A program made the position numbers and the translations under genes. A DNA stretch of 64,000 nucleotides from Chroococcopsis sp964623815 (lineage in GTDB: Bacteria; Cyanobacteriota; Cyanobacteriia; Cyanobacteriales; Microcystaceae), in the NCBI GenBank assembly GCA_964623815.1, contig CAZUVR010000020.1, positions 7,185 through 71,184 of the forward strand, in the 5' to 3' direction. The notes under the pieces are model-generated. The model saw only the letters and a list, made by a program, of their open reading frames with translations, had not been told where the DNA came from and searched no databases. Position 1 is the stretch's first letter; each line of letters opens with the position of its first letter. Of this stretch, positions 17,514-25,645 are shown one piece after another.

Positions 17514-20222
17514 CTATAACCAATTCCCTACCAAGACGAAAGGGGCCCAGTAGAAGGGATGTTGATACTGGGGCGTATTCAAAACCGACACTTGCGCCTG
17601 ACGCAGAGCAGAAGCCCTATTTATGCCCGGACGATTTAGCTCCGTATATAACTGGCTCATCAGATTCGCCGTCGATTGATCCTGTACTGACCAAAGAGTA
17701 GCGATCGTACTGCGGGCACCGGAGCGCACCGCCACCCCCGCCAATCCCAAACCAGCTCTCTTATCGCCGGCTGCGGTTTGACAGGCACTGAGAATCATCA
17801 ACTCGATCGGCTCCGAGATCAAACGTTCCTGTTGCCGTACTAATCGATCGAGACTCTTGACGTTGATCCTTTCATCCCAGGACAAGAGGAAAGTATTCTG
17901 CGCCTGAGAAGAAAACTGCCCATGAGTAGCCAGATGAACTACTGAAAATCTCTGAGACTGAAGTTTCTCTTCCAATCGGCTCCGGGTAAACGCAGAATCT
18001 AACATTATTTCCGCGCTAACAATGGTACTAATATCTTTAACCTCCTGTTTGATAGCCGGCAGAGGGGGAAAACCCTGACGACTTTCGCTTAAACCCGCCA
18101 CCAAAACTCGTGATTTCTGCACCGAGAGACGACGCGGATCTAACAGTTGTAATCCTGGCGTTAGGACTAGATTATAGTCTTGGACTAAATATTTTTGGCC
18201 GTCGTGGAGGGCGGAGACAGGTACGCCTCTTAATACGCCGTCTAAAACAAAAACGATCGTTTCCGTCCCGTTTCTATCTAACTCTTCCCGAGCGGGGCGG
18301 ATTAACCAATCGTAGAGCTTTTGATAGGGAGCAAGCTGATCAGGAACTATAATAAACGGATTCAGTCTAGCAAATAGTTCATCGATGGTTTTTTCTAGCT
18401 CGGTATCCGCTTTTAAAAGAGTCTTGTAATAGCGCAGGGGTTGCCCTGGTAGAGATAAAATAATCCCTAAGCCGTCTTTTAAAACAATCGAATAAACGAT
18501 CGCCGCTTTTCGATCGATCCCCTCTATCTGTTGCGGCTTCGCTTCTAAACAGGCTTCCTGAAAAAAATTATTTAATTCCGCCAATTGCAGAGCTTCGATT
18601 ACATCTCTGGCTTTACGCAAGTTTTGCTGACCCAATTCTCCCGATGAATTATCTAGAAGTAAATCCGCTAGTTCCCGATATACCGGCTCTACATTATCAC
18701 CGAAGCTATATTGAACATCGGTACTAGCCGCTACGAGATCTTGACGTAAGGATTGCAACATTTGAAAGGCTAAGTTATAGGCGACGAGAGCTTCTTTATT
18801 TTGACCCTGTAATCTGTATAAACGCCCGAGTTGCCACTGCCAGAGATAGGCTAGATAGGGAGCATCAAAAGAGGAAATCTTTTTTAGGGCCTGTTCGGTT
18901 AACTCTTGAGCCTCGGCCATGTTTCCTTTTTCCTGTTCGATAGCGCCCATATACCCGAGGGAATTCGCCTCGCCTTGTTCATCTCCTAAACTTTGAGCTT
19001 GTTGTCTGGCCCCATTGACGATCTCAGCTATTTCAGATAGGGAGGGAGTAGTCACAGTATAGGTATTGACGGGGCAGGATTGAAGAATCGGCGATGCAGA
19101 GCCAGGGGATGCAGACGAGCGCAGGCAAAGCAAATTTTGAGCCAATTTTAATCGAGCAGAGATCGAGGCGCGGCTTGAGGGTAGAGTATCTATCTCCCGA
19201 TATATCCCTGCTATTAAAGTAGTTATTTCGTCCCTATACCCCGTTTGTAGACTCAGAGCCAGTAAATTCAATCGCGCCTGTACTCGGGTAAGAGCCGATG
19301 GTGACTCAGCCGCCCGACGATAACAATCTGCCGAGCGCCGATATAATTCCTCGCGTGTTACTGCAATCGATGGGGCGATACAGCTTGAGCGCGTCAAGTC
19401 CACCGACTCCCGACTCCCGACTCCCTTCAATTTAGCGAGAGAGTTAAGGGTATTACCTAGGCTGAGATAAATTGGCCCCCTATCGGAACCTTGGGCTAAT
19501 TGCCAAGCTTTCAGGAGAACCGCTTGAGACTGCTGCGGTTGTCCAATTGCTCTTAAGGTATTGCCGAGACTACGCAGGGCGAGAACCTTTGAGTTTGAAG
19601 ATTCTGCCGCCATCTTTTCTAAATCTTTTTCCCCAACCTGACAATCGGGGGACTCGATAGCGAGACTGTCTAAGAGAACCTGACAAGCTCGGGTATATAA
19701 TCCTAAATCCTGTAGCGCTTGAGCTTGGTTAATTTTAGCGCCCCTCGCTCCCTCAGAGTTGCCTATCTTGTCATAAATATCCCTAGCTTGCTGCCAAGTT
19801 GCTAAAGCTTTTTCCGTCTCTCCGGTGGCTAATTGTCCTGCTCCCCTTATATCGAGACTAGCGGCAAGAATCCGCTGTCGCTCCGGGGTTAGGGGTAAAG
19901 TTTCTAAGATCGTGATACTAGTGGCGATCGTGCTACGGGCTGAGTTCCATCTTCCCGCTGCTTGTTGAGAGAGAGCCAAATTACCGAGGGCCATCGCCTG
20001 ATTTAACCTATCTCCCTGGTTGGCGAAGTCATCGGCGGCTTTTTGCCAAATTCTCGCCGCGTCTTCATACCTTCCTGCGCCGTAGAGGTTTTGACCTTGT
20101 TCTACGAGGGTTTGACTAATATATTGAAAGGGTTGAAACGCCACAGCCGGAGATATTTGGGCGATAACCAAAGAGGCTATCAACGAGAGAAGAAAGAGGA
20201 ACGGCGATCGTCTTTTCCACAT
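17514..20222 (-). CDS. Secreted TPR-CHAT protein (caspase-like fold)
   Basis: A 902-residue protein with an N-terminal signal peptide (about 1-29, WKRR then a hydrophobic run ending AVAF), tetratricopeptide repeats over roughly residues 35-560, and a C-terminal CHAT domain. CHAT domains are caspase/separase-like peptidases; the catalytic pair is intact as His767 (HLATHGQF) and Cys814 (LSACQTA). The ATG at 20222 is preferred over a TTG at 20243 because it opens with the signal peptide and lies two bases after the TpsA-like stop codon, so the genes are coupled. The signal peptide puts the caspase-like domain outside the cytoplasm, in periplasm or on the surface. Processing of the adjacent exoprotein is a plausible but unproven role. 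Residues encoded at 19404-19425 come from three CGACTCC heptamers. Confidence 0.88.
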   Translation of the reverse strand: MWKRRSPFLFLLSLIASLVIAQISPAVAFQPFQYISQTLVEQGQNLYGAGRYEDAARIWQKAADDFANQGDRLNQAMALGNLALSQQAAGRWNSARSTIATSITILETLPLTPERQRILAASLDIRGAGQLATGETEKALATWQQARDIYDKIGNSEGARGAKINQAQALQDLGLYTRACQVLLDSLAIESPDCQVGEKDLEKMAAESSNSKVLALRSLGNTLRAIGQPQQSQAVLLKAWQLAQGSDRGPIYLSLGNTLNSLAKLKGVGSRESVDLTRSSCIAPSIAVTREELYRRSADCYRRAAESPSALTRVQARLNLLALSLQTGYRDEITTLIAGIYREIDTLPSSRASISARLKLAQNLLCLRSSASPGSASPILQSCPVNTYTVTTPSLSEIAEIVNGARQQAQSLGDEQGEANSLGYMGAIEQEKGNMAEAQELTEQALKKISSFDAPYLAYLWQWQLGRLYRLQGQNKEALVAYNLAFQMLQSLRQDLVAASTDVQYSFGDNVEPVYRELADLLLDNSSGELGQQNLRKARDVIEALQLAELNNFFQEACLEAKPQQIEGIDRKAAIVYSIVLKDGLGIILSLPGQPLRYYKTLLKADTELEKTIDELFARLNPFIIVPDQLAPYQKLYDWLIRPAREELDRNGTETIVFVLDGVLRGVPVSALHDGQKYLVQDYNLVLTPGLQLLDPRRLSVQKSRVLVAGLSESRQGFPPLPAIKQEVKDISTIVSAEIMLDSAFTRSRLEEKLQSQRFSVVHLATHGQFSSQAQNTFLLSWDERINVKSLDRLVRQQERLISEPIELMILSACQTAAGDKRAGLGLAGVAVRSGARSTIATLWSVQDQSTANLMSQLYTELNRPGINRASALRQAQVSVLNTPQYQHPFYWAPFVLVGNWL
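19404..19425. repeat. Heptameric repeat inside the CHAT coding region
   Basis: Three perfect CGACTCC units plus one base lie in frame in the TPR-CHAT gene and encode the GVGSRES-like stretch between two TPRs. The same heptamers occur in intergenic tracts of the window, which suggests in-frame expansion or insertion of the repeat in a linker. Confidence 0.75.
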
Positions 20223-20224
20223 AT

Positions 20225-22309
20225 TCACTTCGATGTTTGACAAGTAGCAGAATTATCTTGAATACGGCCCCCGGTATCGTGAGCCTTGGCGGTGAGAACT
20301 ACCCGCCCATCAGCCGAGAGAATCCATCCCCGCGCGGGAATTATTTCCAGTTTCTCAGTCTGATTATTGTCGGCAACTCTCTGAGCTGCTTGACCACCGA
20401 CTCTATTCGGTGCGGGTTCAATCAAGGCGACTCCTGTAACGCTCTGGCTCAAATCCTCACCTGGAAGCGGAGGTAAACCACCTCGGCCACTGCGGGTAAA
20501 TTGGCTTTCTGATCCTCGCCTACAGGCATTTTCAGCTATCAAACTGCCGGGATCGATAACCGTTTCTGGGAGCTGAATAACACCCTGATTGGGGTCGAGG
20601 TTGTTGTTGATTCGTACTACCCCCGGTGCGCCATAGTCAGAACTAGCATCGATGTCGTTAGTATCGTTACCACTCGTCGCTCTTCTTTGTTCGATGCCGA
20701 AAATACCGCTAGCATCGAGCTGTATATTACCGCCCCTGCCCGTTTCCGCCCGAGCGACAATATCGTTACCATCGCCTCCAGTAGTGGGAAAAGCTACCAC
20801 AAGGGGAGAGACGATCGTTATATTCCCCCCATTAGCGTTAGCGAAAGCAGTAGCCGAGATTTGGCTACTGTTTTCTAGTCTGAATGGCTCACTGCTAGTG
20901 ATATTGATATTCGCTCCCTCTCCTCCCGTACCTGTCCCGGTTTTTGCGGTTATGAAGCCGCTATTAAGGGTGAGCTGACCCGCATTAATATTAATATTAC
21001 CTGCCCCAGGGCTAAGATTCTCGGTGGGGATACCACTGACGCTGATTACTCCGCCCCCTTCTACCGTTAACCTGGGCGTATTGATTACTATATTACCACC
21101 CTGTCCCGAGGATTCACTCACCCCAAATAATCCTGTCAAGCCCCTGCCAGTGCCGCGTATGGTTAACGATTCGGAGGCGTTAACGATCATGTCCCCTCCT
21201 TTACCGGTTGCGATACTAGTTATAGTACCAGACTGATCGAGTACGGTGGTGTTTACTGCGAGTCTGCCCCCATTCTCAATGATCAGCTTTTTCGTTTCGA
21301 TCGTCAGCGCACCAGCTTTATTATCGGCAACGGTCACATTAGCTATAGAGCTAGCAATATTTTCAAAACTGGGGTTGAAACCGGAAATCTCGATCGTTTC
21401 TGTCGCCGCTATCCTCGTACTTCCACTACTTCCTAAAATTTGCGCTCCGTCTCTAATAGTGAAATTCCTACTCTGTATCTGTACGTTTCCTAAGTTCTTA
21501 GTCGATACTTCCCCATTCTCGGGGCTGAAGTTAGTAACGAATATTGAGGAAGTGACTTGATCGATTTTAATATCTTGAAAGTTTCTCACTCCTTCGTAGC
21601 CCAAAGTCCAGCCGTCTTCTACTCCCTGCAATGTGACATAGCTATCATGCCCGAGGCTACCTAATTCTACCCTTCCCCCTGCAATGAAAATAAGTCCCTG
21701 TATATTTATATCACCACCTACGAGAGCCAGGGTTTTGCCAGGATCTAGGGTAAGAAGATTGCCCTCCCTTGAACCCTGTTGAAGGATGTTTCCTGGAGTT
21801 TCTCTAAATTGCAAACCTACAGGAATACTGGCAGTTAATAGGGGTGGTGTGTCATCGCCTTTAGCGTTAAATTCGATTCCATTTTCAGCAAATTTGATCC
21901 CGCTCGCCGTTGTAGCGATGAATGAACCTTTCATCAGGAGAAATGCCTGCGGCCCGATTACAATACCATTAGGGTTCATTAGGAATAAATCTGCTGTACC
22001 GTCAACGCCCAAGGTTCCTAAAATTTTTGAGTTACTACCACCCGTTACCCGAGTAAAAATTCGCTCTACATTGGCAGGATTGCTAAATATTACCGTTCTT
22101 CCGTTTTCAACATTGAAGTCTTGGAAGCTATGGAATAAATTCCCTCCTCTAGTTGCGCCACCATCGATGACATCGGTAGTTTCGTCCAGATTGATAACTA
22201 TTGAGCTATCCCCGCCCAAACTGCGATCGGGAATTACTTGGGCAATGGCTCTATAGTGATTCGATAGGACAAGAGCCAATATAGCGATTAATTTATTATA
22301 TTTATTCAT
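20225..22309 (-). CDS. TpsA-type filamentous haemagglutinin exoprotein
   Basis: Exoprotein of a two-partner secretion pair. The 694 residues open with a signal peptide (about 1-23), followed by the TPS/haemagglutination activity domain (about 25-140) with the NPNGI motif at 112-116 and FHSFQDFNV. The rest is beta-helical repeat sequence rich in Gly, Asn and Thr (GNINI, GGNITI), up to about residue 575. The C-terminal part has a pair of cysteines (ENACRRG and SATCQTSK) and a proline/glycine linker, as in cyanobacterial members often labelled S-layer family protein. No membrane anchor is visible. The TpsB transporter gene lies upstream in the same operon. Confidence 0.88.
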   Translation of the reverse strand: MNKYNKLIAILALVLSNHYRAIAQVIPDRSLGGDSSIVINLDETTDVIDGGATRGGNLFHSFQDFNVENGRTVIFSNPANVERIFTRVTGGSNSKILGTLGVDGTADLFLMNPNGIVIGPQAFLLMKGSFIATTASGIKFAENGIEFNAKGDDTPPLLTASIPVGLQFRETPGNILQQGSREGNLLTLDPGKTLALVGGDINIQGLIFIAGGRVELGSLGHDSYVTLQGVEDGWTLGYEGVRNFQDIKIDQVTSSIFVTNFSPENGEVSTKNLGNVQIQSRNFTIRDGAQILGSSGSTRIAATETIEISGFNPSFENIASSIANVTVADNKAGALTIETKKLIIENGGRLAVNTTVLDQSGTITSIATGKGGDMIVNASESLTIRGTGRGLTGLFGVSESSGQGGNIVINTPRLTVEGGGVISVSGIPTENLSPGAGNININAGQLTLNSGFITAKTGTGTGGEGANINITSSEPFRLENSSQISATAFANANGGNITIVSPLVVAFPTTGGDGNDIVARAETGRGGNIQLDASGIFGIEQRRATSGNDTNDIDASSDYGAPGVVRINNNLDPNQGVIQLPETVIDPGSLIAENACRRGSESQFTRSGRGGLPPLPGEDLSQSVTGVALIEPAPNRVGGQAAQRVADNNQTEKLEIIPARGWILSADGRVVLTAKAHDTGGRIQDNSATCQTSK

Positions 22310-22313
22310 CTAT

Positions 22314-22772
22314 TTACCACATACAAAAGGGGCGTATTCCATCGGGACAGGGTTTACAGATTTTCATTGTATAGGCTTGCCCTATATTTGTGAAAGGGGC
22401 GGAAACTCCAGAGCCTTCTTTTGTCTTCCAACTAACTTCGATGTCAGCTTCTTCCTCATCGGGCGCTTGTCCCTGTCTGCCGTGGTAACTTACTGGAAGT
22501 GACCGCAACAGTGGTTTATCATCATCATCATCTTGATCCAGCATTTTCTTGATTAATTTTTCTATGTCACACTCATCTCCTCCCTGATCGTGATCGGTAA
22601 GCTCAAGCTCACACTTGGCTATCTCTTTATTGTCTTGTGTAATGACAAATCCCACTGGTTCATGTTCGTCTTTGATATGTCCACATCTTTTCAGTATCCG
22701 CTTCAATCCGAAAGCGGTAGTAACTTTTTTTAAAAGTTCGTTCAGGCTTGTTTCATTTGTTGTAGTTACCAT
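22314..22772 (-). CDS. Small acidic cysteine-containing protein, unknown function
   Basis: I do not recognise a family. The 152-residue protein has no signal peptide or membrane segment. It has a basic N-terminal region (FGLKRILKRCG), a strongly acidic middle (DQDDDDDK and EEEAD) and a cysteine/proline-rich tail ending KPCPDGIRPFCMW. It sits between tpsB (83 bases) and the TpsA-like gene (four bases) on the same strand, so it is almost certainly cotranslated with the exoprotein. A leaderless accessory chaperone, immunity factor or substrate-specific regulator would fit this position, but nothing in the sequence decides. Confidence 0.7.
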   Translation of the reverse strand: MVTTTNETSLNELLKKVTTAFGLKRILKRCGHIKDEHEPVGFVITQDNKEIAKCELELTDHDQGGDECDIEKLIKKMLDQDDDDDKPLLRSLPVSYHGRQGQAPDEEEADIEVSWKTKEGSGVSAPFTNIGQAYTMKICKPCPDGIRPFCMW

Positions 22773-22855
22773 ACTTTAACCTGTATCCTCAAAATATAAA
22801 AAGGTTGAGCTTGTTAAAATTATACGATATATTTCTTTTGAGCTAACTCCCTAGA

Positions 22856-24649
22856 CTAGAAAAAACGATAATTCACCGTAAAATATATTGACTGTTCGGG
22901 TGAATTATTACCTGGTAATCTAAAATCAATCAAGGGAATACCCCAATCGACGCGGGCATTAAATTTATCATTCATTTGATATTGCAATCCCAATCCCACG
23001 CTCATTAAAGTATTATTTCTTGGGGTAGGGATAGGATTACGGAAGTTATTCCAACCCACTCCAAAATCGAGAAAAGGTATTATTTGTAACAAACCTTTCA
23101 CCTCATCGATTCTTAACAAAGGTAAACGTACTTCCGCCGATGAGAACAAACCGTTATCGGTTAATAATAAATCTTGCCGATAGCCTCTAACACTGTATAG
23201 TCCGCCGAGAGGAAACTGCTCGATCGGTACTAAAGGATCGGTAGCTAACTGTAAAGAAGAACGCAACACCAAGAGAGTATCTCTCGTTAATAATCGCACG
23301 TATTGCAACTGACCCAACCAATCAAAAAACCTGCCATCGGGGGGAATATTTTGGATGGTGGCATCAAAAGCATCAATGCCGTAATTAAACTGAGAGCGAA
23401 GGGCTAAAACATCGTTATTACTTCTCTGTGTCCACTCTTGAAAAAATCTGATCACAGAAACATTCGTCCGTCCATCGTCATCCGCACCAGGGGAGAGGGG
23501 AAAACCCACACCTAACAGGTTATTTTTAATCTCTTCACGACCTAAAGTTATCCCTAAAGCCACTTCTTGAGTCGGTGTTTGGATGACAGGCTGACGATAG
23601 GTTAAGTCATAGTACAAAGCATAACCAGTGATATTCAATCTATCAAAGGGAGATTGAATCACCCAACTATTACTGTACTGGGTGGACACCTCAATAGTTC
23701 CATTTTGGGGATTTACAGGAAGCGCGTATCGGGCGTAATAGGAGTTGCTACCATCGGTATTAGCGTACTCAAAAGATAAACTATCTCCGTTGCCAGTAAG
23801 ATTATTTTCGGTTAGTCTTACCCCTCGTTCAAAGCTGCCAATACTCTGCACCCTGCCGTTGTTAAGGAAGATTTCACCGCTTAAAGTGTCTGCTTCTTTG
23901 ACCCTTACGGTAAGAATGCTAAGGTCAGCACGAGAACCAGCCGATAGGTCGGCTGAAATTCTCTCCACTAAAGGATTTAGTTGCAGTAACTGTAAAGCTG
24001 AAAGCAGTCGATTTTGATTTAGAGGGGTACTTGTTGCCTCTGCCAGCCGACTCTTTATATAACCTGGATTCAATCGCCCCTCGACGCTCACCCGAATATC
24101 TTCAATACTCCCCTCAACAACCTGAATCTTGATTACTGCACCTTTGGGAGAAAAGCTCTGCCCCGCAGGAATCACCGCCCCAGAATTGATATATCCAGCA
24201 TCGGTGTAAAGTTTCGTTACGGCGGCTTCGGCCTGCAAAAGTTCGGCGAAGGTAATAGGACGATCGAGAAAAGGGGCTGTTGCTTTAGCTAATTGTCTGG
24301 CGCTGAAAGCCGTATTACCGACGAACTCAAATCGTTTGACGGTGATCGTGCCGGGGATGTTCAATTCTTGCTCGAACGGAGGAACAGAAGGCAGTTCGTA
24401 TTCAAAAGGAACTGTAGGCAAAGTTTCCGGCAGGGGTACGGGAGTCGGTTGTCGCGGCGGTAAGGGAAAACGGATCGGTTGTCGCGGGAGAGCAATCTGA
24501 GCTGAAACAGGAAAGTAGGACTCGATCGCCCCCAGTGCCGGTATCAGCCAAAATTGTAACTTTAGCAATATTCTTGCAGCTTTCGATAATGGGAATGAGC
24601 GATCGATCATATTGACATGGATTGGGATAGTTTTGATAAAACTCCTCAA
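22856..24649 (-). CDS. TpsB outer membrane transporter (ShlB/FhaC/HecB family)
   Basis: Omp85-superfamily outer-membrane channel that secretes its cognate TpsA protein. The 597-residue protein has a signal-like N-terminus, a proline-rich linker (about 56-98), two POTRA domains (about 103-179 with FEFVGNTAFS, and 180-256) and a 16-stranded barrel. The VRGY signature of the L6 loop is at about 487-490, and the protein ends with Phe-Phe, as outer-membrane barrels do. It is the first gene of the operon tpsB, acidic protein, TpsA-like, TPR-CHAT. An ATG 13 codons in (MIDRSF) is an alternative start. Confidence 0.93.
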   Translation of the reverse strand: MRSFIKTIPIHVNMIDRSFPLSKAARILLKLQFWLIPALGAIESYFPVSAQIALPRQPIRFPLPPRQPTPVPLPETLPTVPFEYELPSVPPFEQELNIPGTITVKRFEFVGNTAFSARQLAKATAPFLDRPITFAELLQAEAAVTKLYTDAGYINSGAVIPAGQSFSPKGAVIKIQVVEGSIEDIRVSVEGRLNPGYIKSRLAEATSTPLNQNRLLSALQLLQLNPLVERISADLSAGSRADLSILTVRVKEADTLSGEIFLNNGRVQSIGSFERGVRLTENNLTGNGDSLSFEYANTDGSNSYYARYALPVNPQNGTIEVSTQYSNSWVIQSPFDRLNITGYALYYDLTYRQPVIQTPTQEVALGITLGREEIKNNLLGVGFPLSPGADDDGRTNVSVIRFFQEWTQRSNNDVLALRSQFNYGIDAFDATIQNIPPDGRFFDWLGQLQYVRLLTRDTLLVLRSSLQLATDPLVPIEQFPLGGLYSVRGYRQDLLLTDNGLFSSAEVRLPLLRIDEVKGLLQIIPFLDFGVGWNNFRNPIPTPRNNTLMSVGLGLQYQMNDKFNARVDWGIPLIDFRLPGNNSPEQSIYFTVNYRFF

Positions 24650-24717
24650 AACCTGTTTTTAGTTATAATCCCAGTTAGGGGAGCTTTAACGCTGTATTTT
24701 AGATGATTATCGGGAAA

Positions 24718-24792
24718 CTGACAAAAAATTAGTTTTTGTCAGAAAAAATAGGACAAAAAAATACAAGCTTAATTTTTAGGTAAAATTAAGCT
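24718..24792 (+). promoter_or_regulatory. Two perfect inverted repeats before the DUF928 gene
   Basis: CTGACAAAAA at 24718-24727 pairs with 24733-24742 (5-base loop), and AGCTTAATTTT at 24766-24776 pairs with 24782-24792 (5-base loop). Both are perfect. They lie in the divergent spacer between tpsB and the DUF928 gene, 68 bases or more from either start. They could be operators, a structured 5' leader, or terminators insulating the two divergent promoters. Confidence 0.5.
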
Positions 24793-24877
24793 GAGAGGGT
24801 AGCTAATGAAACAATTCTTCTCCCGGAGCCGAAAAATCTCTCGGATTAACTCCTAAAAAAATAAAGAGGGAGGGCTA

Positions 24878-25645
24878 ATGCTTGTCAATTCAATTTTTTT
24901 CCTTTTCATTGTCCTGGCATTATTACTAGGTCAAGCGCTGGCAGCTACCGCCGGAGCCGCCACCGAAAAAGAAAGCCCTAATATTTCCACCAATATCAGT
25001 TTTAAACCGAATCCTGATAAACCCGCACCCTATAAAACCGGGCAGGGAGGCTCGCGGGGGGAACGTTGTACCCCACAGCTTGAAAATCCCAATCATGACC
25101 CGCATCTTAAGGCGCTTATTCCCACCAAATACCAGGGAGAGAAAACGGAGTCCGTAGAATTAACAAGGTCGCAACATCCGACTTTCTGGATTTATCTACC
25201 CGATACCTCCGCTAAACAGATGGTGCTGAGTATTATGGAGGTCGAGGAAAATAAATCTTTACGACCTCACGCCCAAGTATTCTTACCAGTTCCCCAAAAG
25301 TCTGGTATTATGGGTTTGACCTTACCCCAGGATAGCCCCTCCCTGGAGATCGGCAAGACCTATCTGTGGGCGGTGGTTTTAGTCTGCGGTGAAAAACCGA
25401 GTCCAAATGACCCGACAATTTCCGCTTGGGTACGCCGAATAGATCTGCCCACTTCCGAAGAGGGAAAAACTGCCCTGGAACGGGCTAAATGGTACGGTGA
25501 ACGAGGTATCTGGTACGATACTCTCTCTTCACTGGCGGAAGCACGACGCGCTCAACCCGAAAACCGCAATTTAGCCGATATTTGGGTGAGTTTACTCGCT
25601 TCGGTGGGTCTAGAATCTATGGCGAAGCAACCTTTGCAGTTTTAA
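24878..25645 (+). CDS. DUF928 family periplasmic protein
   Basis: A 255-residue protein with an N-terminal signal peptide (about 1-23) and the DUF928 layout: RGERC near residue 52, a beta-sandwich-like region with PTFWIYLPD, LEIGKTYLWAVVLVCG, and a C-terminal helical part (WYGERGIWYDTLSSLAE). The biochemical role of the family is unknown; in cyanobacteria it commonly occurs beside CHASE2, CHAT and two-partner secretion genes, as here. Its 3' end overlaps the convergent AAA-CHASE2 gene by 29 bases. The ribosome site GGAGGG is 5 bases before the ATG. Confidence 0.85.
   Translation: MLVNSIFFLFIVLALLLGQALAATAGAATEKESPNISTNISFKPNPDKPAPYKTGQGGSRGERCTPQLENPNHDPHLKALIPTKYQGEKTESVELTRSQHPTFWIYLPDTSAKQMVLSIMEVEENKSLRPHAQVFLPVPQKSGIMGLTLPQDSPSLEIGKTYLWAVVLVCGEKPSPNDPTISAWVRRIDLPTSEEGKTALERAKWYGERGIWYDTLSSLAEARRAQPENRNLADIWVSLLASVGLESMAKQPLQF

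Noticed and set aside
20223..20243. TTG start extending the CHAT protein by seven residues
   Set aside because: It would overlap the exoprotein stop region and displace the signal peptide; the ATG at 20222 is better placed.
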